From Micromonospora rifamycinica (GTDB lineage Bacteria; Actinomycetota; Actinomycetes; Mycobacteriales; Micromonosporaceae): DNA of 64,000 nucleotides. The stretch lies in NCBI RefSeq assembly GCF_900090265.1, contig NZ_LT607752.1:3844001-3908000 (forward strand), read 5' to 3'. The translations under genes and the position numbers were made by a program. Shown here in pieces: positions 25,231 through 33,357 of this stretch; position 1 is the first letter of the stretch, and the number at the start of each line of letters is the position of its first letter. Below the pieces are notes generated by a model. That model did no database searches and was not told the DNA's origin. It worked only from the letters and a program-made list of their open reading frames with translations.

Positions 25231-25380
25231 GAGCCGAACCGAGCCGAACCGAACCGAGAACAGCCCAATCGAGCCCAGAACAGCCGAGCCGAGCCGACCT
25301 GACCGAGCTGAGCTGAGCTGAGCTGAGTCGAGCTGGCCGAGGCACGCTGAGCTGAGTCGAGCTGGTTGAGCCGAGCTGAG
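25231..25380. repeat. Five-base microsatellite tract
   Basis: About 150 bp of degenerate 5-bp units: first GAGCC/GAACC, then GAGCT/GAGTC, with runs such as GAGCTGAGCTGAGCTGAGCT near 25306-25325. It separates the divergent TIGR03089 and lipoprotein genes and replaces the usual promoter-like sequence. Length is likely to vary between strains. Confidence 0.85.
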
Positions 25381-25427
25381 TACGCGTGCACATGACAGCT
25401 TCGGTCGCCACGACCAGACTCGACCCC

Positions 25428-25709
25428 ATGCGAACGAAGATCAAGGTCGTCCTGGCCGGTGTGGGTCTGAGCGGGCTGCTGTTGACCGGTGGCTGCGGCT
25501 TCCAGGAAGACATCTGCGGCGATGGCGAGTACCCGGCGATCGCCGTGGGCGGGCAGGGCGGCAGTGCCTGCTTCCCGGAGGGTCAGGAGCCCACCGCCCC
25601 CTACGTCCGCTACCCGGAGGGCAAGGTCCCTCAGCATGTCGACGACGAGTGGGACGTCTACTGGCGGGACCACGGCATCGACGCGAACGGCACCATCATC
25701 GACAGGTGA
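25428..25709 (+). CDS. Small lipoprotein (SCO0607-like)
   Basis: 93 aa. Signal peptide MRTKIKVVLAGVGLSGLLLT with lipobox LTGGC. The mature part (FQEDICGDGEYPAIAVGGQG, then YVRYPEGKVPQHVDDEWDVY) resembles what I recall as the SCO0607 lipoprotein family of actinomycetes, of unknown function. Start ATG 25428 begins the signal peptide; a GTG at 25386 would add 14 unneeded residues. Acidic and Tyr-rich after processing. It stands alone. Confidence 0.7.
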   Translation: MRTKIKVVLAGVGLSGLLLTGGCGFQEDICGDGEYPAIAVGGQGGSACFPEGQEPTAPYVRYPEGKVPQHVDDEWDVYWRDHGIDANGTIIDR

Positions 25710-25813
25710 CCGGAAAGGTCCTGCCCGGTCACCGCTTCGACCGGGCAGGACCAGCCGAAACGACGAGGCCCGCGAGCCAGCTCACCGCGGCCGGCGGGGG
25801 AGTTCCTGGAGCA

Positions 25814-25996
25814 CTGCTCCCCGTGTATGCGGGGGTAATCCCACGCTGCGAGAGTTGTCGCGGCTCTGCTATGCCTGATCCCCGAACATGCGGGGTGATC
25901 CATCCGCATACGCGTCGCTCTGGCCGACGTCGACCTGCTCCCCGCGCATGCGGATCCACAATGTAATCTCCTCCCCCGCATTCGGGTAGTGATCCC
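25814..25996. CRISPR. Decayed type I-E CRISPR array remnant, no cas genes
   Basis: Repeat 1 (25814-25842, 29 nt) contains CTGCTCCCCGTGTATGCGGG; a 32-nt spacer follows. Repeat 2 (25875-25902) has CTGATCCCCGAACATGCGGG and lacks one base; another 32-nt spacer follows. Repeat 3 (25935-) reads CTGCTCCCCGCGCATGCGG and is 3' truncated. Repeat 4 (about 25968-25996) is degenerate and closer than one unit. The 29/32 geometry and CCCCGCGC-x(3)-GCGGGG hairpin match type I-E repeats. Spurious minus-strand peptides here (ITPAYTGSS, ITPHVRGSG) are typical of translated I-E arrays. Confidence 0.65.
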
Positions 25997-26064
25997 GCCA
26001 GGCGTCTACCAGCCGACGACCGCCAGGCATCGGCAGATGCCAGTGTCGGTGCGACTCACCGCAT

Positions 26065-26976
26065 CTACCTCTCGGGCAGCGCCGGACCCGCGTCGAGCAG
26101 AGGCGCGAGCAGGTCGCCCGACTTCTCCACCCGCCGCAGCACCTCCCCCGCCGTGTACGGCTTCGCCGAAGGCCGCTTCCCGGCCGCCCCCGCCTCCACC
26201 TCGTCCCAGGTCAGCGGGGTGGACACCGCCGGCATCGACTGTGCCCGCAGCGAGTACGGCGCGACCGTCGTCTTCGCCGCGTTGTTCTGACTCCAGTCGA
26301 TGAAGACCTTGCCGGGCCGCAGGTTCTTCGCCATCTTCGACACGATCAGATCGGGGTGTGCCTGTTCCAGCTCCTGCGCGATCCGCCGGGCGTAGCCGGA
26401 GACGACCTCGGCGTCCTGGGTGGCGCTGATCGGGCAGCAGAGCTGCATGCCCTTCTTGCCGGAGGTCTTCGGGTACGCCGCCACCCCGTCGCGGGTGAGA
26501 CGGTCGCGCAGCAGCAGCGCCACCCGGCAGCACTGCCGCAGCGTCGCCGGGGGGCCGGGATCGAGGTCGACGACCATCAGGTCCGGGTGCGCGCCGATCC
26601 GCCACTGCGGGGTGTGCAGTTCGAGGGCGGCGAGGTTGGCCAGCCAGACCAGGGTGGGCAGGTCGTCGGCGACCACGTAGTCGATGGTCTCCCGCCCCCT
26701 GCTCGACCCGGGGACGGGCAGCGTCTCGGTGCGTACCCAGTCGGGGGTGGCGGCGGGGGCGTTCTTCTCGAAGAACGAGCCGCCGGTGACACCGTTGGGG
26801 AACCGGATCCGGGTCAGCGCCCGGTCGGCCAGGTGCGGCAGCAGCACCGGGGCGATCCGGGTGTAGTAGTCGATCACCTCGCCCTTGGTGAACCCGACCT
26901 CCGGGTAGAGCACCTTGTCCAGGTTGGACAGCTCCAGTGCCCGGCCGTCGACCTCGACCTTCACCCGGTCAGGCAT
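26065..26976 (-). CDS. ligD: LigD-type primase-polymerase domain protein
   Basis: 303 aa, matching the polymerase (PolDom/AEP) module of LigD. GRALELSNLDKVLYPEVGFT is the family opening; LMVVDLDPG carries the metal-binding Asp pair; KTSGKKGMQL and IDWSQNNAAKTTVAPYSLR are conserved. It adds nucleotides, preferentially ribonucleotides, at broken DNA ends in non-homologous end joining. It is encoded apart from the ligase, which overlaps it by 8 bp upstream; no nuclease (PE) domain gene is seen. The right-hand neighbour of the CRISPR remnant. Confidence 0.92.
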   Translation of the reverse strand: MPDRVKVEVDGRALELSNLDKVLYPEVGFTKGEVIDYYTRIAPVLLPHLADRALTRIRFPNGVTGGSFFEKNAPAATPDWVRTETLPVPGSSRGRETIDYVVADDLPTLVWLANLAALELHTPQWRIGAHPDLMVVDLDPGPPATLRQCCRVALLLRDRLTRDGVAAYPKTSGKKGMQLCCPISATQDAEVVSGYARRIAQELEQAHPDLIVSKMAKNLRPGKVFIDWSQNNAAKTTVAPYSLRAQSMPAVSTPLTWDEVEAGAAGKRPSAKPYTAGEVLRRVEKSGDLLAPLLDAGPALPER

Positions 26977-27928
26977 CCTCGACCTCCCCGGGCGGCTTGT
27001 CGGGGCGCAGCCGTAGCACCCGGGGGAACCGCAGCCGCCCGTCCGGGGTGCGCTGGCCGTACTTCACCTCCACCACGATCCGGGGGGTCACCCAGAGCGC
27101 ACCCCGGGCGTCCTCGCGCGGCAGGTCTCCGGCGAACGGCGGGCCGTCGACCCGTAGCGGTTCGAGTTCGCGCAGCAGTTCCCGTTCCAGGGCCGCGCCG
27201 ATCCCGCCGCCGACCCGCCCCCGGTAGGTGAGCCGCCCGTCCGGACGCGGCACCCCGACCAGCAGCCCGCCGATCTTCCGCGCGCCGGGCCGCCAACCGC
27301 CGATGACGAAGTCACTGGTCACCTCCAGTTTGACCTTGATCCAGTCCGGCGACCGCACCCCGGGCCGGTAGGCGGCATCGACCCGCTTGGCCATTACCCC
27401 TTCCAACCCGTGCTCCCCGGCCGCCTGGTAGGTGGCCGCGCCGTCGGCGAAGCAGGGCGGCACCGCCCACCGGGCCGCGCCCAGCCCCAGGCCGTCGAGC
27501 GCCGCCCGCCGTTCGTGGTACGGCCACCCGGTGAGATCCTCGCCGCGCAGCCGCAACAGGTCGAAGATCATGTACGTGACGGGGATGGTCGCCGCCAGTC
27601 GGGCCGCCTTCGCCCGGTCCCGCACGTGCATCCGCTCGGCGAGAGCGGTGAACGAGGGCTGCCCGGCCGGGTCGAAGAGGACCACCTCGCCGTCGAGCAG
27701 CGCGTCGTCCACCTGTTCGGCCAGGGTCACCAGCTCGGGGTACGCGGCGGTGATCTCCGCGCCGGAGCGGGCGTACAGGTGCGGGTGTCCACCGGTCAGG
27801 TCGGCGAGCGCCCGTACCCCGTCCCACTTGAACTCGTAGGCCCAGCCGGCACCCACCGGGAGCGGCCCGGTCATCGCGAGCATGGGCTTCAACGGCGCGC
27901 CGGGCACTCTCCGAATGTAGTTGCACAC
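26969..27928 (-). CDS. ligD: ATP-dependent DNA ligase (LigD ligase domain)
   Basis: 319 aa. The adenylation motif is YEFKWDGVRA with Lys34 as nucleophile; DGEVVLFDPAGQPSF, GLEGVMAKR and DWIKVKLEVTSDFVIGGW are motifs IIIa, IV and V. The C-terminal OB-fold is present. It seals breaks in the Ku/LigD pathway. GTG start 27928. It is divergent from ku with only ~60 bp between, so the NHEJ genes share a control region. Polymerase and ligase are separate polypeptides here, unlike the fused mycobacterial LigD. Confidence 0.92.
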   Translation of the reverse strand: MCNYIRRVPGAPLKPMLAMTGPLPVGAGWAYEFKWDGVRALADLTGGHPHLYARSGAEITAAYPELVTLAEQVDDALLDGEVVLFDPAGQPSFTALAERMHVRDRAKAARLAATIPVTYMIFDLLRLRGEDLTGWPYHERRAALDGLGLGAARWAVPPCFADGAATYQAAGEHGLEGVMAKRVDAAYRPGVRSPDWIKVKLEVTSDFVIGGWRPGARKIGGLLVGVPRPDGRLTYRGRVGGGIGAALERELLRELEPLRVDGPPFAGDLPREDARGALWVTPRIVVEVKYGQRTPDGRLRFPRVLRLRPDKPPGEVEDA

Positions 27929-27990
27929 GGAAGGTGATGCGGGGGCTTCGATCGTTTGCGATCCTGGTCAGGTCGGCGAGAGGAGCGGGG

Positions 27991-29007
27991 ATGCGGGCGA
28001 TCTGGAAGGGAGCGGTGTCGTTCGGGCTGGTCTCGATCGGGGTGAAGCTCTACTCGGCCACCGAGGAGAAGGACATCCGGTTCCACCAGGTGCACCGGGA
28101 CGACGGCGGCCGGATCCGCTACAAACGCACCTGCTCGGTCTGCGGGGAGGAGGTCAGCTACGACGACATCGCCAAGGGGTACGACCTGGGCGGCGGCGAG
28201 CTGGTGATCCTGACCGACGCCGACTTCGCCGACCTGCCGCTGACCAGCTCCCGGGCGATCGACGTGCTGGAGTTCGTCCCGGCCGAGCAGGTCGACCCGA
28301 TCCTCTACAACAAGGCGTACTTCCTGGAGCCGGAGGGGACCGCCACCAAGCCGTACGTGCTGCTGCGGGACGCGCTGGCCGACTCGGAGCGGGTGGCGAT
28401 CGTCAAGGTGGCGCTGCGCCAGCGGGAGCAGCTGGCCACCCTGCGGGTCCGTGACGGGGTGCTGCTGCTCAACACGATGCTCTGGCCCGACGAGGTGCGT
28501 ACCCCCGACTTCGGTTTCCTGGACGAGGACCTGAAGGTCCGCCCGCCGGAGTTGGCGATGGCCGCCTCGCTGATCGACTCGATGGCCGGGGAGTTCCAGC
28601 CGGACGCCTTCACCGACGACTACCGGGCAGCGTTGCAGGAGGTCATCGACGCCAAGGTGGAGGGGCGTGAGGTGGTCCAGCCGGCGGAGGAGGAGGCCGC
28701 GCCGGCCGCCGCGGTGGACCTGATGGCGGCGTTGAAGGCGTCCGTCGAGCGGGCCCGGGTGGCCCGGGGCGAGGCACCGGCCGGCGAGCCGACGCCGATC
28801 TCGTCGGCCCGGTCGGCCCAGCGGGCGGCGAAGACCCCGGCGGCGAAGGCCGGGCCGACGAAGAAGACCCCCGCCCGCAGGACCCCGACGAAGAAGGCGG
28901 AACCAGCGAAGAAGACCGCCGCGAAGAAGACCACGGAGAAGAAGGCCACCAAGGCCCCGGCGAAGAAGACCGCCGAGAAGAAGACCGCTCCGCGAAAGAG
29001 CGCCTGA
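27991..29007 (+). CDS. ku: Ku DNA end-binding protein
   Basis: 338 aa. Core Ku (about 1-255) begins MRAIWKGAVSFGLVSIGVKL, with HRDDGGRIRYKRTCSVCGEE and KPYVLLRDALADSERVAI. The last ~70 residues are a histone H1-like tail of Lys/Ala/Pro/Thr repeats (AKKT, EKKA units), which in some actinobacterial Ku proteins aids DNA bridging. ATG 27991 follows GAGAGGAGCGGGG; longer readings are not needed. It forms a homodimeric ring on DNA ends and recruits LigD, whose genes are divergent next door. Confidence 0.93.
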   Translation: MRAIWKGAVSFGLVSIGVKLYSATEEKDIRFHQVHRDDGGRIRYKRTCSVCGEEVSYDDIAKGYDLGGGELVILTDADFADLPLTSSRAIDVLEFVPAEQVDPILYNKAYFLEPEGTATKPYVLLRDALADSERVAIVKVALRQREQLATLRVRDGVLLLNTMLWPDEVRTPDFGFLDEDLKVRPPELAMAASLIDSMAGEFQPDAFTDDYRAALQEVIDAKVEGREVVQPAEEEAAPAAAVDLMAALKASVERARVARGEAPAGEPTPISSARSAQRAAKTPAAKAGPTKKTPARRTPTKKAEPAKKTAAKKTTEKKATKAPAKKTAEKKTAPRKSA

Positions 29008-29052
29008 CCGGGCGGGTCGCGACGGTGCCCCCGGCGTGACGGGGAGCCATTT

Positions 29053-29072
29053 CGCCGGGGTGCACCCCGGCG
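29053..29072. terminator. Perfect 20-bp palindrome between convergent genes
   Basis: CGCCGGGGTGCACCCCGGCG is self-complementary (10+10, no loop). It sits 1 bp from the stop of the minus-strand PPOX gene and downstream of ku. Loopless symmetry could also be a protein-binding site; position favours a terminator. Confidence 0.55.
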
Positions 29073-29073
29073 G

Positions 29074-29466
29074 TCAGCCCATGCCGAGCTTCCGGGTGGG
29101 CGTGATCCGGACGATCACCCGCTCCTCGCCCGGCCGCCGGAACGGGTAGGTGTCCTGCCCGAGGTACTTCTTCGCCAGCCGGTCGATGTGCGCGTCGGCG
29201 CCCTCGGTGACGAACTCGGCGGTACCCCGGACCCAGAGGGTGCGGAAGTCGTCGGCCCGGTCGACCACCGACACCGCGACCTCCGGGTTGCGGGCGATGT
29301 TGAGGTACTTCTGCCGTCCGAGGGCGGTGTTGAACAGGATGTGCTCGCCGTCGACGTCCACCCAGACCGGGGTGACGTGCGGCGCGCCGTCCGCCTCGAT
29401 GGTCGCCACGTGGGCGAGCTGGGGTTCGGAGAGCAGGGCCTTGTCTTCGTCGGTGAGGATCGCCAT
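29074..29466 (-). CDS. PPOX-class (Rv1155-like) flavin/F420-dependent protein
   Basis: 130 aa split-barrel protein. MAILTDEDKALLSEPQLAHV, VTPVWVDVDGEHILFNTALG and RKYLN-like (RQKYLNIARNP) segments match small PPOX-class F420-dependent oxidoreductases. It probably binds F420 or FMN and reduces an unknown substrate. ATG 29466 starts the domain directly; the extension to 29607 is Pro/Ser-rich non-family sequence. Convergent with ku. Confidence 0.82.
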   Translation of the reverse strand: MAILTDEDKALLSEPQLAHVATIEADGAPHVTPVWVDVDGEHILFNTALGRQKYLNIARNPEVAVSVVDRADDFRTLWVRGTAEFVTEGADAHIDRLAKKYLGQDTYPFRRPGEERVIVRITPTRKLGMG

Positions 29467-29656
29467 GGTCGAGAACCTACCGCCGGACGGCCCCCGGCAC
29501 CCGCTGGAAGACCCCGGTGGAACGGGACGCGGTGTCGAATCCGGGGACACGGTGGCGGCCGACGGCCCACCCACGGCATCGATCCGGGTACCGTGTGCGC
29601 TGGCCACGGCACCGGGTCGCCGGGCCGGCCACCCACATCAGCAGGGAGTCGAGGAC

Positions 29657-30304
29657 GTGAGCGAGCGTACGGAGAACCGTCCGGCGGGCGAGGGCCAGGG
29701 CAAGGAGACGAAGGCACAGCGGCGGCTCGCCGACCAGCTGGCGGCGAAGAAGGCCGCCGAGGCGCGTAAGCGCCGGCAGGCGTGGCTGGGCGCGGTGGCC
29801 GGCGTCGCCGTCATCGCGGTGATCGTCGGGGTGTTCGTGGTGGTCCGCAACGGGGAGAAGGACGACCCGAAGCCGGCCGCGGCTCCCGCCGGCTGCGCGG
29901 GCGACTTCCCCAAGCTGCCCGAGGGGGCCGACCAGGCGCTGTGCACCAAGCCGCAGGCCACCAAGGGCGAGGGCGAGCTGACCGGGTTGAAGGCCACCCC
30001 GCTGATCCGGGGCACCGGCCCGGCCGCCCAGGCCGGTCAGCAGATCACCGTCAACTACGTCGGCGTGTCGTACAAGACCGGTGAGGAGTTCGACGCCTCC
30101 TGGAAGCGGTCCGAGCCGTTCTCCTTCGGCCTCGGCCAGGGCAACGTCATCCCGGGCTGGGACCAGGGCATGCAGGGTCAGACCGTGGGCAGCCGGGTCC
30201 AGCTCGACATCCCCGCCGACCTGGCGTACGGCGACAAGCCGCAGCGTCCGGGCGCGCCGTCCGGTCCGCTGCGGTTCATCGTCGACGTGCTGGCGGTGCA
30301 GTAG
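29657..30304 (+). CDS. Membrane-anchored FKBP-type peptidyl-prolyl isomerase
   Basis: 215 aa. A charged N-terminus (residues 1-41) precedes one transmembrane helix (about 43-63, AWLGAVAGVAVIAVIVGVFV), a linker, and an FKBP domain (about 108-215): VNYVGVSYKTGEEFDASW, NVIPGWDQGMQGQTVGSRVQ and LAYGDKP. Topology suggests the isomerase lies outside the membrane as a folding factor for exported proteins. Two Cys (80 and 96) in the linker may pair. GTG start with GGAGTCGAGGAC upstream. Confidence 0.88.
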   Translation: MSERTENRPAGEGQGKETKAQRRLADQLAAKKAAEARKRRQAWLGAVAGVAVIAVIVGVFVVVRNGEKDDPKPAAAPAGCAGDFPKLPEGADQALCTKPQATKGEGELTGLKATPLIRGTGPAAQAGQQITVNYVGVSYKTGEEFDASWKRSEPFSFGLGQGNVIPGWDQGMQGQTVGSRVQLDIPADLAYGDKPQRPGAPSGPLRFIVDVLAVQ

Positions 30305-30347
30305 ACCACAGGGGTCTTCCGGCCCGACACCTACCGGCAGTAGGTTC

Positions 30348-30386
30348 GGGGTCACCGTGAGCGGCCGGTCCGCCCACGGTGACCCC
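30348..30386. terminator. 12-bp stem-loop downstream of FKBP gene
   Basis: GGGGTCACCGTG (30348-30359) and CACGGTGACCCC (30375-30386) are exact complements with a 15-nt loop. It lies between two plus-strand genes, 20 bp before the next start, so it may be a terminator or a structured 5' end controlling the SCO6745-type gene. Confidence 0.6.
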
Positions 30387-30405
30387 CACCGAACCGGAGG
30401 TGCGC

Positions 30406-31269
30406 GTGCCGGCGCTGGACGTTCCCGGGCCGACAGCCCGGCTGATGTGGACGCACGTCGAACCCCTGCACGCGATCACCTACTTCCATCCCCGGGCCCG
30501 CGCCGCCCACGAGGCGATCGGGTTGCGCGGTTACTGGCGGGGCTACTTCGCGGGCCGCGCCGCTCCCCTCGGCCCGGTCGACGCGGCTCCGGTGATCGCG
30601 GCCTTCTTCAGCTTCGCTCCGCCGATGGTCAGCCGGGCGCTGCCGGCGGTGTGGCAGCTCGCCAGCCCCGAGGAGGCGTTGCGCTCCCGGCTCACCGGGG
30701 CGGTGCAGGCGCTCGCCGAACTCACCTACGAACTCCCCGAGGCGCACCTGGCCGAGGCCGCTGAGCTGCTGGAGGTGGCGGCCGTCGCGGCCGACACCGC
30801 CGGCCGGGTGCTCGGCGCGGCCAACGCCGCCCTGCCGCGCGGCGACTACCCGCTGGCCCGGCTCTGGCAGGCCGCCACCACGCTGCGCGAGCACCGCGGC
30901 GACGGGCACGTGGCCGCCCTGGTCGCCGCCGGTCTGGACCCGGTGGAGACGTTGGCCTTCCGGGTCGCCGGGGGCCAGCCGCCGGAGCACCTGCTCGGCC
31001 GGGGCTGGACGCCGGAGCAGTGGGACGCGGCCCGGGGCCGGCTGGTCGCCCGGGGCTGGCTGACCGCCGACGGGGCGCCGACCGAGGTGGGACGCAGCGG
31101 CTTCCGGGCCGTCGAGGCGGCCACCGACCTCGCCGCGGCCCGCCCCTGGCAGGCCCTCGGCCCGGACCGCGCGGACCGGCTCTGCGAGCTGCTCGACCCG
31201 GTCGCCCGGGCCTGCCACACGATCCTGCCCCCGGACAACCCCATCGGACTGCCCGCCCTGCACTCCTGA
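30406..31269 (+). CDS. SCO6745-type hypothetical protein
   Basis: 287 aa, mostly alpha-helical. TARLMWTHVEPLHAITYFHP, RGYWRGYFAGRAAPLG and the C-terminal winged-helix-like part (GWTPEQWDAARGRLVARGWL) match what I know as the SCO6745 family, unannotated in function but widespread in actinomycetes. GTG 30406 is chosen because GGAGG (30396-30400) stands 5 nt before it; ATG/GTG 30379 would include that site in the coding region. No catalytic motif recognised. Confidence 0.75.
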   Translation: MPALDVPGPTARLMWTHVEPLHAITYFHPRARAAHEAIGLRGYWRGYFAGRAAPLGPVDAAPVIAAFFSFAPPMVSRALPAVWQLASPEEALRSRLTGAVQALAELTYELPEAHLAEAAELLEVAAVAADTAGRVLGAANAALPRGDYPLARLWQAATTLREHRGDGHVAALVAAGLDPVETLAFRVAGGQPPEHLLGRGWTPEQWDAARGRLVARGWLTADGAPTEVGRSGFRAVEAATDLAAARPWQALGPDRADRLCELLDPVARACHTILPPDNPIGLPALHS

Positions 31270-31282
31270 CCGCGCGCCCCGC

Positions 31283-31364
31283 GACCTGCCCGGCGACCCG
31301 GGCGTGTCCCACGACCTGCCCGGCGACCCGGTACCGCGTGTCCCACGGCCTGCCCGGCGACGCG
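31283..31364. repeat. Three imperfect copies of an 18-bp direct repeat
   Basis: GACCTGCCCGGCGACCCG at 31283 and 31313, and GGCCTGCCCGGCGACGCG at 31347, each separated by a GTGTCCCAC-containing spacer (periods 30 and 34 bp). They directly precede the promoter-like sequence of the biosynthetic cluster and could be activator or repressor sites. Confidence 0.65.
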
Positions 31365-31367
31365 ATA

Positions 31368-31396
31368 TTGACACAACTATTAACGTCGACCAGACT
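31368..31396 (+). promoter_or_regulatory. Sigma70-type promoter candidate for the biosynthetic cluster
   Basis: TTGACA (31368-31373), a 17-bp spacer, and CAGACT (31391-31396). The patch is unusually AT-rich for the window. It lies ~185 bp upstream of the first cluster gene, implying a long leader. The rest of the 31270-31581 gap holds the direct repeats and no gene. Confidence 0.5.
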
Positions 31397-31581
31397 GCGG
31401 CGACGGGAGCGCTCCCACGTCGAGGTGGGAGGCCGTCTCTCCACCGTGGCACCGCTACGGTCCCGCACTCTCCAGGTCGGCTACCGGTCGCCGCACGCCC
31501 ATCGAGCACCACGACGGTGGTCGTCGCGCGGGCCGGCTCCCGCGTACGCCGCGGCCTGCCCGGTCGCGAAAGGTAGTGAAC

Positions 31582-33357
31582 GTGCGACGTACGAAGACCG
31601 ACCAGTGGAGCCAGGAACTACGCACCGTACGCGACCCCGAGCAGCTGTTCGGCGACAGCGCGCAGACCGGCGTCCTGCGCCTGCTCACCATGGCCGGCAA
31701 GGTGCCCTTCCGGTCCGCCTTCGACGGGCTGACCCTGCGCGAGCAGGCGATCGTCCGGCACCTGCTCGGCCGGCAGCACCTGCGGCTGACCCCGCCCGGC
31801 GTCGACACACCGCCCGCCCCGTTCGTGCTGGCCCACTCGACGCTCGGCAAGCTGACCATCCACGAACCCGCGCGGGACGACCTGCCGACCGAGGAGGTCG
31901 TCGCCGAACTCACCCTGCCGCAGTGGCAGGTGGAGATGCTCGACGAGGAGTGCCTGCCGGCCGAGGCCGAGGAGGAGCAGCACCGTTACGAGATCGACCA
32001 CACCCTGTCCACCTGGCACGCCGACGGCACCCTGGCGGAGCGGCTCGAAGAGGTCATCGACTGGGTGGAGCGCGTGGAGACCGTCCTGGTCCACATCGAG
32101 CGCCGGGTGTTCTCCCGGTCCGACTCCGGCTCCAGCACCCTGATCCGCGACGGTGTGCTGCCCGCGCTGCGTGACCGTCCACCGGCGGACTGGAGCGCCG
32201 AGGAGCGGTTGTTCGTGGGCGCGATCCAGCTGCTGTTCCGCACCGGCCGGGCGGTCCGGTTCGAGGAGTTCAACGGCCGCCAGCTCAGCGCCGTCAGCCT
32301 GCGCCGGGTGCTGACCACCCGCTGTGCGACGTACCTGCGGGCGCTCGGCGAGCCGGTCACCGGGCAGCTCAGCACCGCCACCCTGACCGAGCTGGCCGCG
32401 CTCGCCGGTGACCTGGTCGAACGGGTCGACGGCAGTGACCACATGCGGTACCGGCGGGTCAACGGACTCACCTACGCCAAGGACGAGTACCTGGTGCCGT
32501 GGGCGCAGCAGGAGCGCGACCACGCGGAGCTGCCCCGGACGCTGCACGCCCTGACCGGGCCGTTCGACGGGGACGACCCGGCGGCCCGGGTGCGGCAGGC
32601 CACCGCCGCCGCCCTGCGGACCGCGCACCGCGACGGCGACGAGGGCGACCTGACCCGGATCCTGGAGAGCATCGTGCTGGGTGCGGTCGTCGACGCCCGC
32701 GCCGACTACGGCATGTCGAGCGGCGTCCGGGACCTGTCCCGGCTGAACGGACCGGCCGGGCGGTACGGCGAGGACGTGGCCGGGCTCCGGAAGCCGGACT
32801 TCTTCTGCTGTGTGCTGCCCAGCCCGCAGATGGCCGCCGAGCTGCCCGCCGATGCCGTCACCGACATCCTGTGGCAGGTCGCTCAGCGGATGATGTACAA
32901 CCGGTGGCACTTCGTGCCCGGCAACTTCGACCGGATCGAGGTGCCCCGCCAGCGGCACTACTTCTTCCCGCCGTTGGTCCCCGACATCGGCGAGTGGGGC
33001 GACCTGCGCCACGGTGGACACAGCACCGCCCGGGTCCGCTACACCCTGCGCGCCCCCGGCGCGGCGATGTGGAAGCAGCCGCTCACCGTCTCCGGGCGGC
33101 AGTACCGGGGCGCCTTCGACATCCGGCTGGTACGCATGGACGGGCCGCCGTTCACCCTGGCGGACCTGCGCATCGCCTGCCGGTACTCGGCGCTGGTGGA
33201 CGTGCTCTGGCGGGAGATCGCCGGCTACGCCGAGGAGCACGACGGCTGGACCCCGACGATCACTGCGTTCGGCGGCGACTGGTACACCGGGCACGCCTGG
33301 CGCACACCGGTCGAGCGGCTGGCCGGGGACGCGCAGATGGTCGGCGGGCCGGCGTGA
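31582..33357 (+). CDS. Unrecognised 592-aa protein opening the NRPS cluster
   Basis: About 591 aa; I recognise no family. There is no signal peptide or transmembrane segment, so it is presumably cytosolic. Notable blocks: [20 protein letters not shown] at the N-terminus, an acidic helical middle ([14 protein letters not shown]), [27 protein letters not shown] and [18 protein letters not shown] near the C-terminus. GTG 31582 has AAAGG 8 nt upstream; GTG 31576 is the alternative. Its stop overlaps the NRPS start (GTGA), so it is made in step with the NRPS and is likely a biosynthetic or carrier-partner enzyme. Confidence 0.75.
   Translation: MRRTKTDQWSQELRTVRDPEQLFGDSAQTGVLRLLTMAGKVPFRSAFDGLTLREQAIVRHLLGRQHLRLTPPGVDTPPAPFVLAHSTLGKLTIHEPARDDLPTEEVVAELTLPQWQVEMLDEECLPAEAEEEQHRYEIDHTLSTWHADGTLAERLEEVIDWVERVETVLVHIERRVFSRSDSGSSTLIRDGVLPALRDRPPADWSAEERLFVGAIQLLFRTGRAVRFEEFNGRQLSAVSLRRVLTTRCATYLRALGEPVTGQLSTATLTELAALAGDLVERVDGSDHMRYRRVNGLTYAKDEYLVPWAQQERDHAELPRTLHALTGPFDGDDPAARVRQATAAALRTAHRDGDEGDLTRILESIVLGAVVDARADYGMSSGVRDLSRLNGPAGRYGEDVAGLRKPDFFCCVLPSPQMAAELPADAVTDILWQVAQRMMYNRWHFVPGNFDRIEVPRQRHYFFPPLVPDIGEWGDLRHGGHSTARVRYTLRAPGAAMWKQPLTVSGRQYRGAFDIRLVRMDGPPFTLADLRIACRYSALVDVLWREIAGYAEEHDGWTPTITAFGGDWYTGHAWRTPVERLAGDAQMVGGPA

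Noticed and set aside
25658..25981. 107-aa and 76-aa minus-strand frames over the CRISPR remnant
   Set aside because: Peptides such as ITPAYTGSS and DYPRIHGEQ are what translated type I-E repeats look like; not real proteins.
32499..33353. N-terminal extension of the NRPS frame upstream of the MbtH domain
   Set aside because: The upstream 285 codons are a Gly/Arg/Pro-rich shadow of the preceding gene; the GTG at 33354 with a 4-nt overlap begins the MbtH domain.
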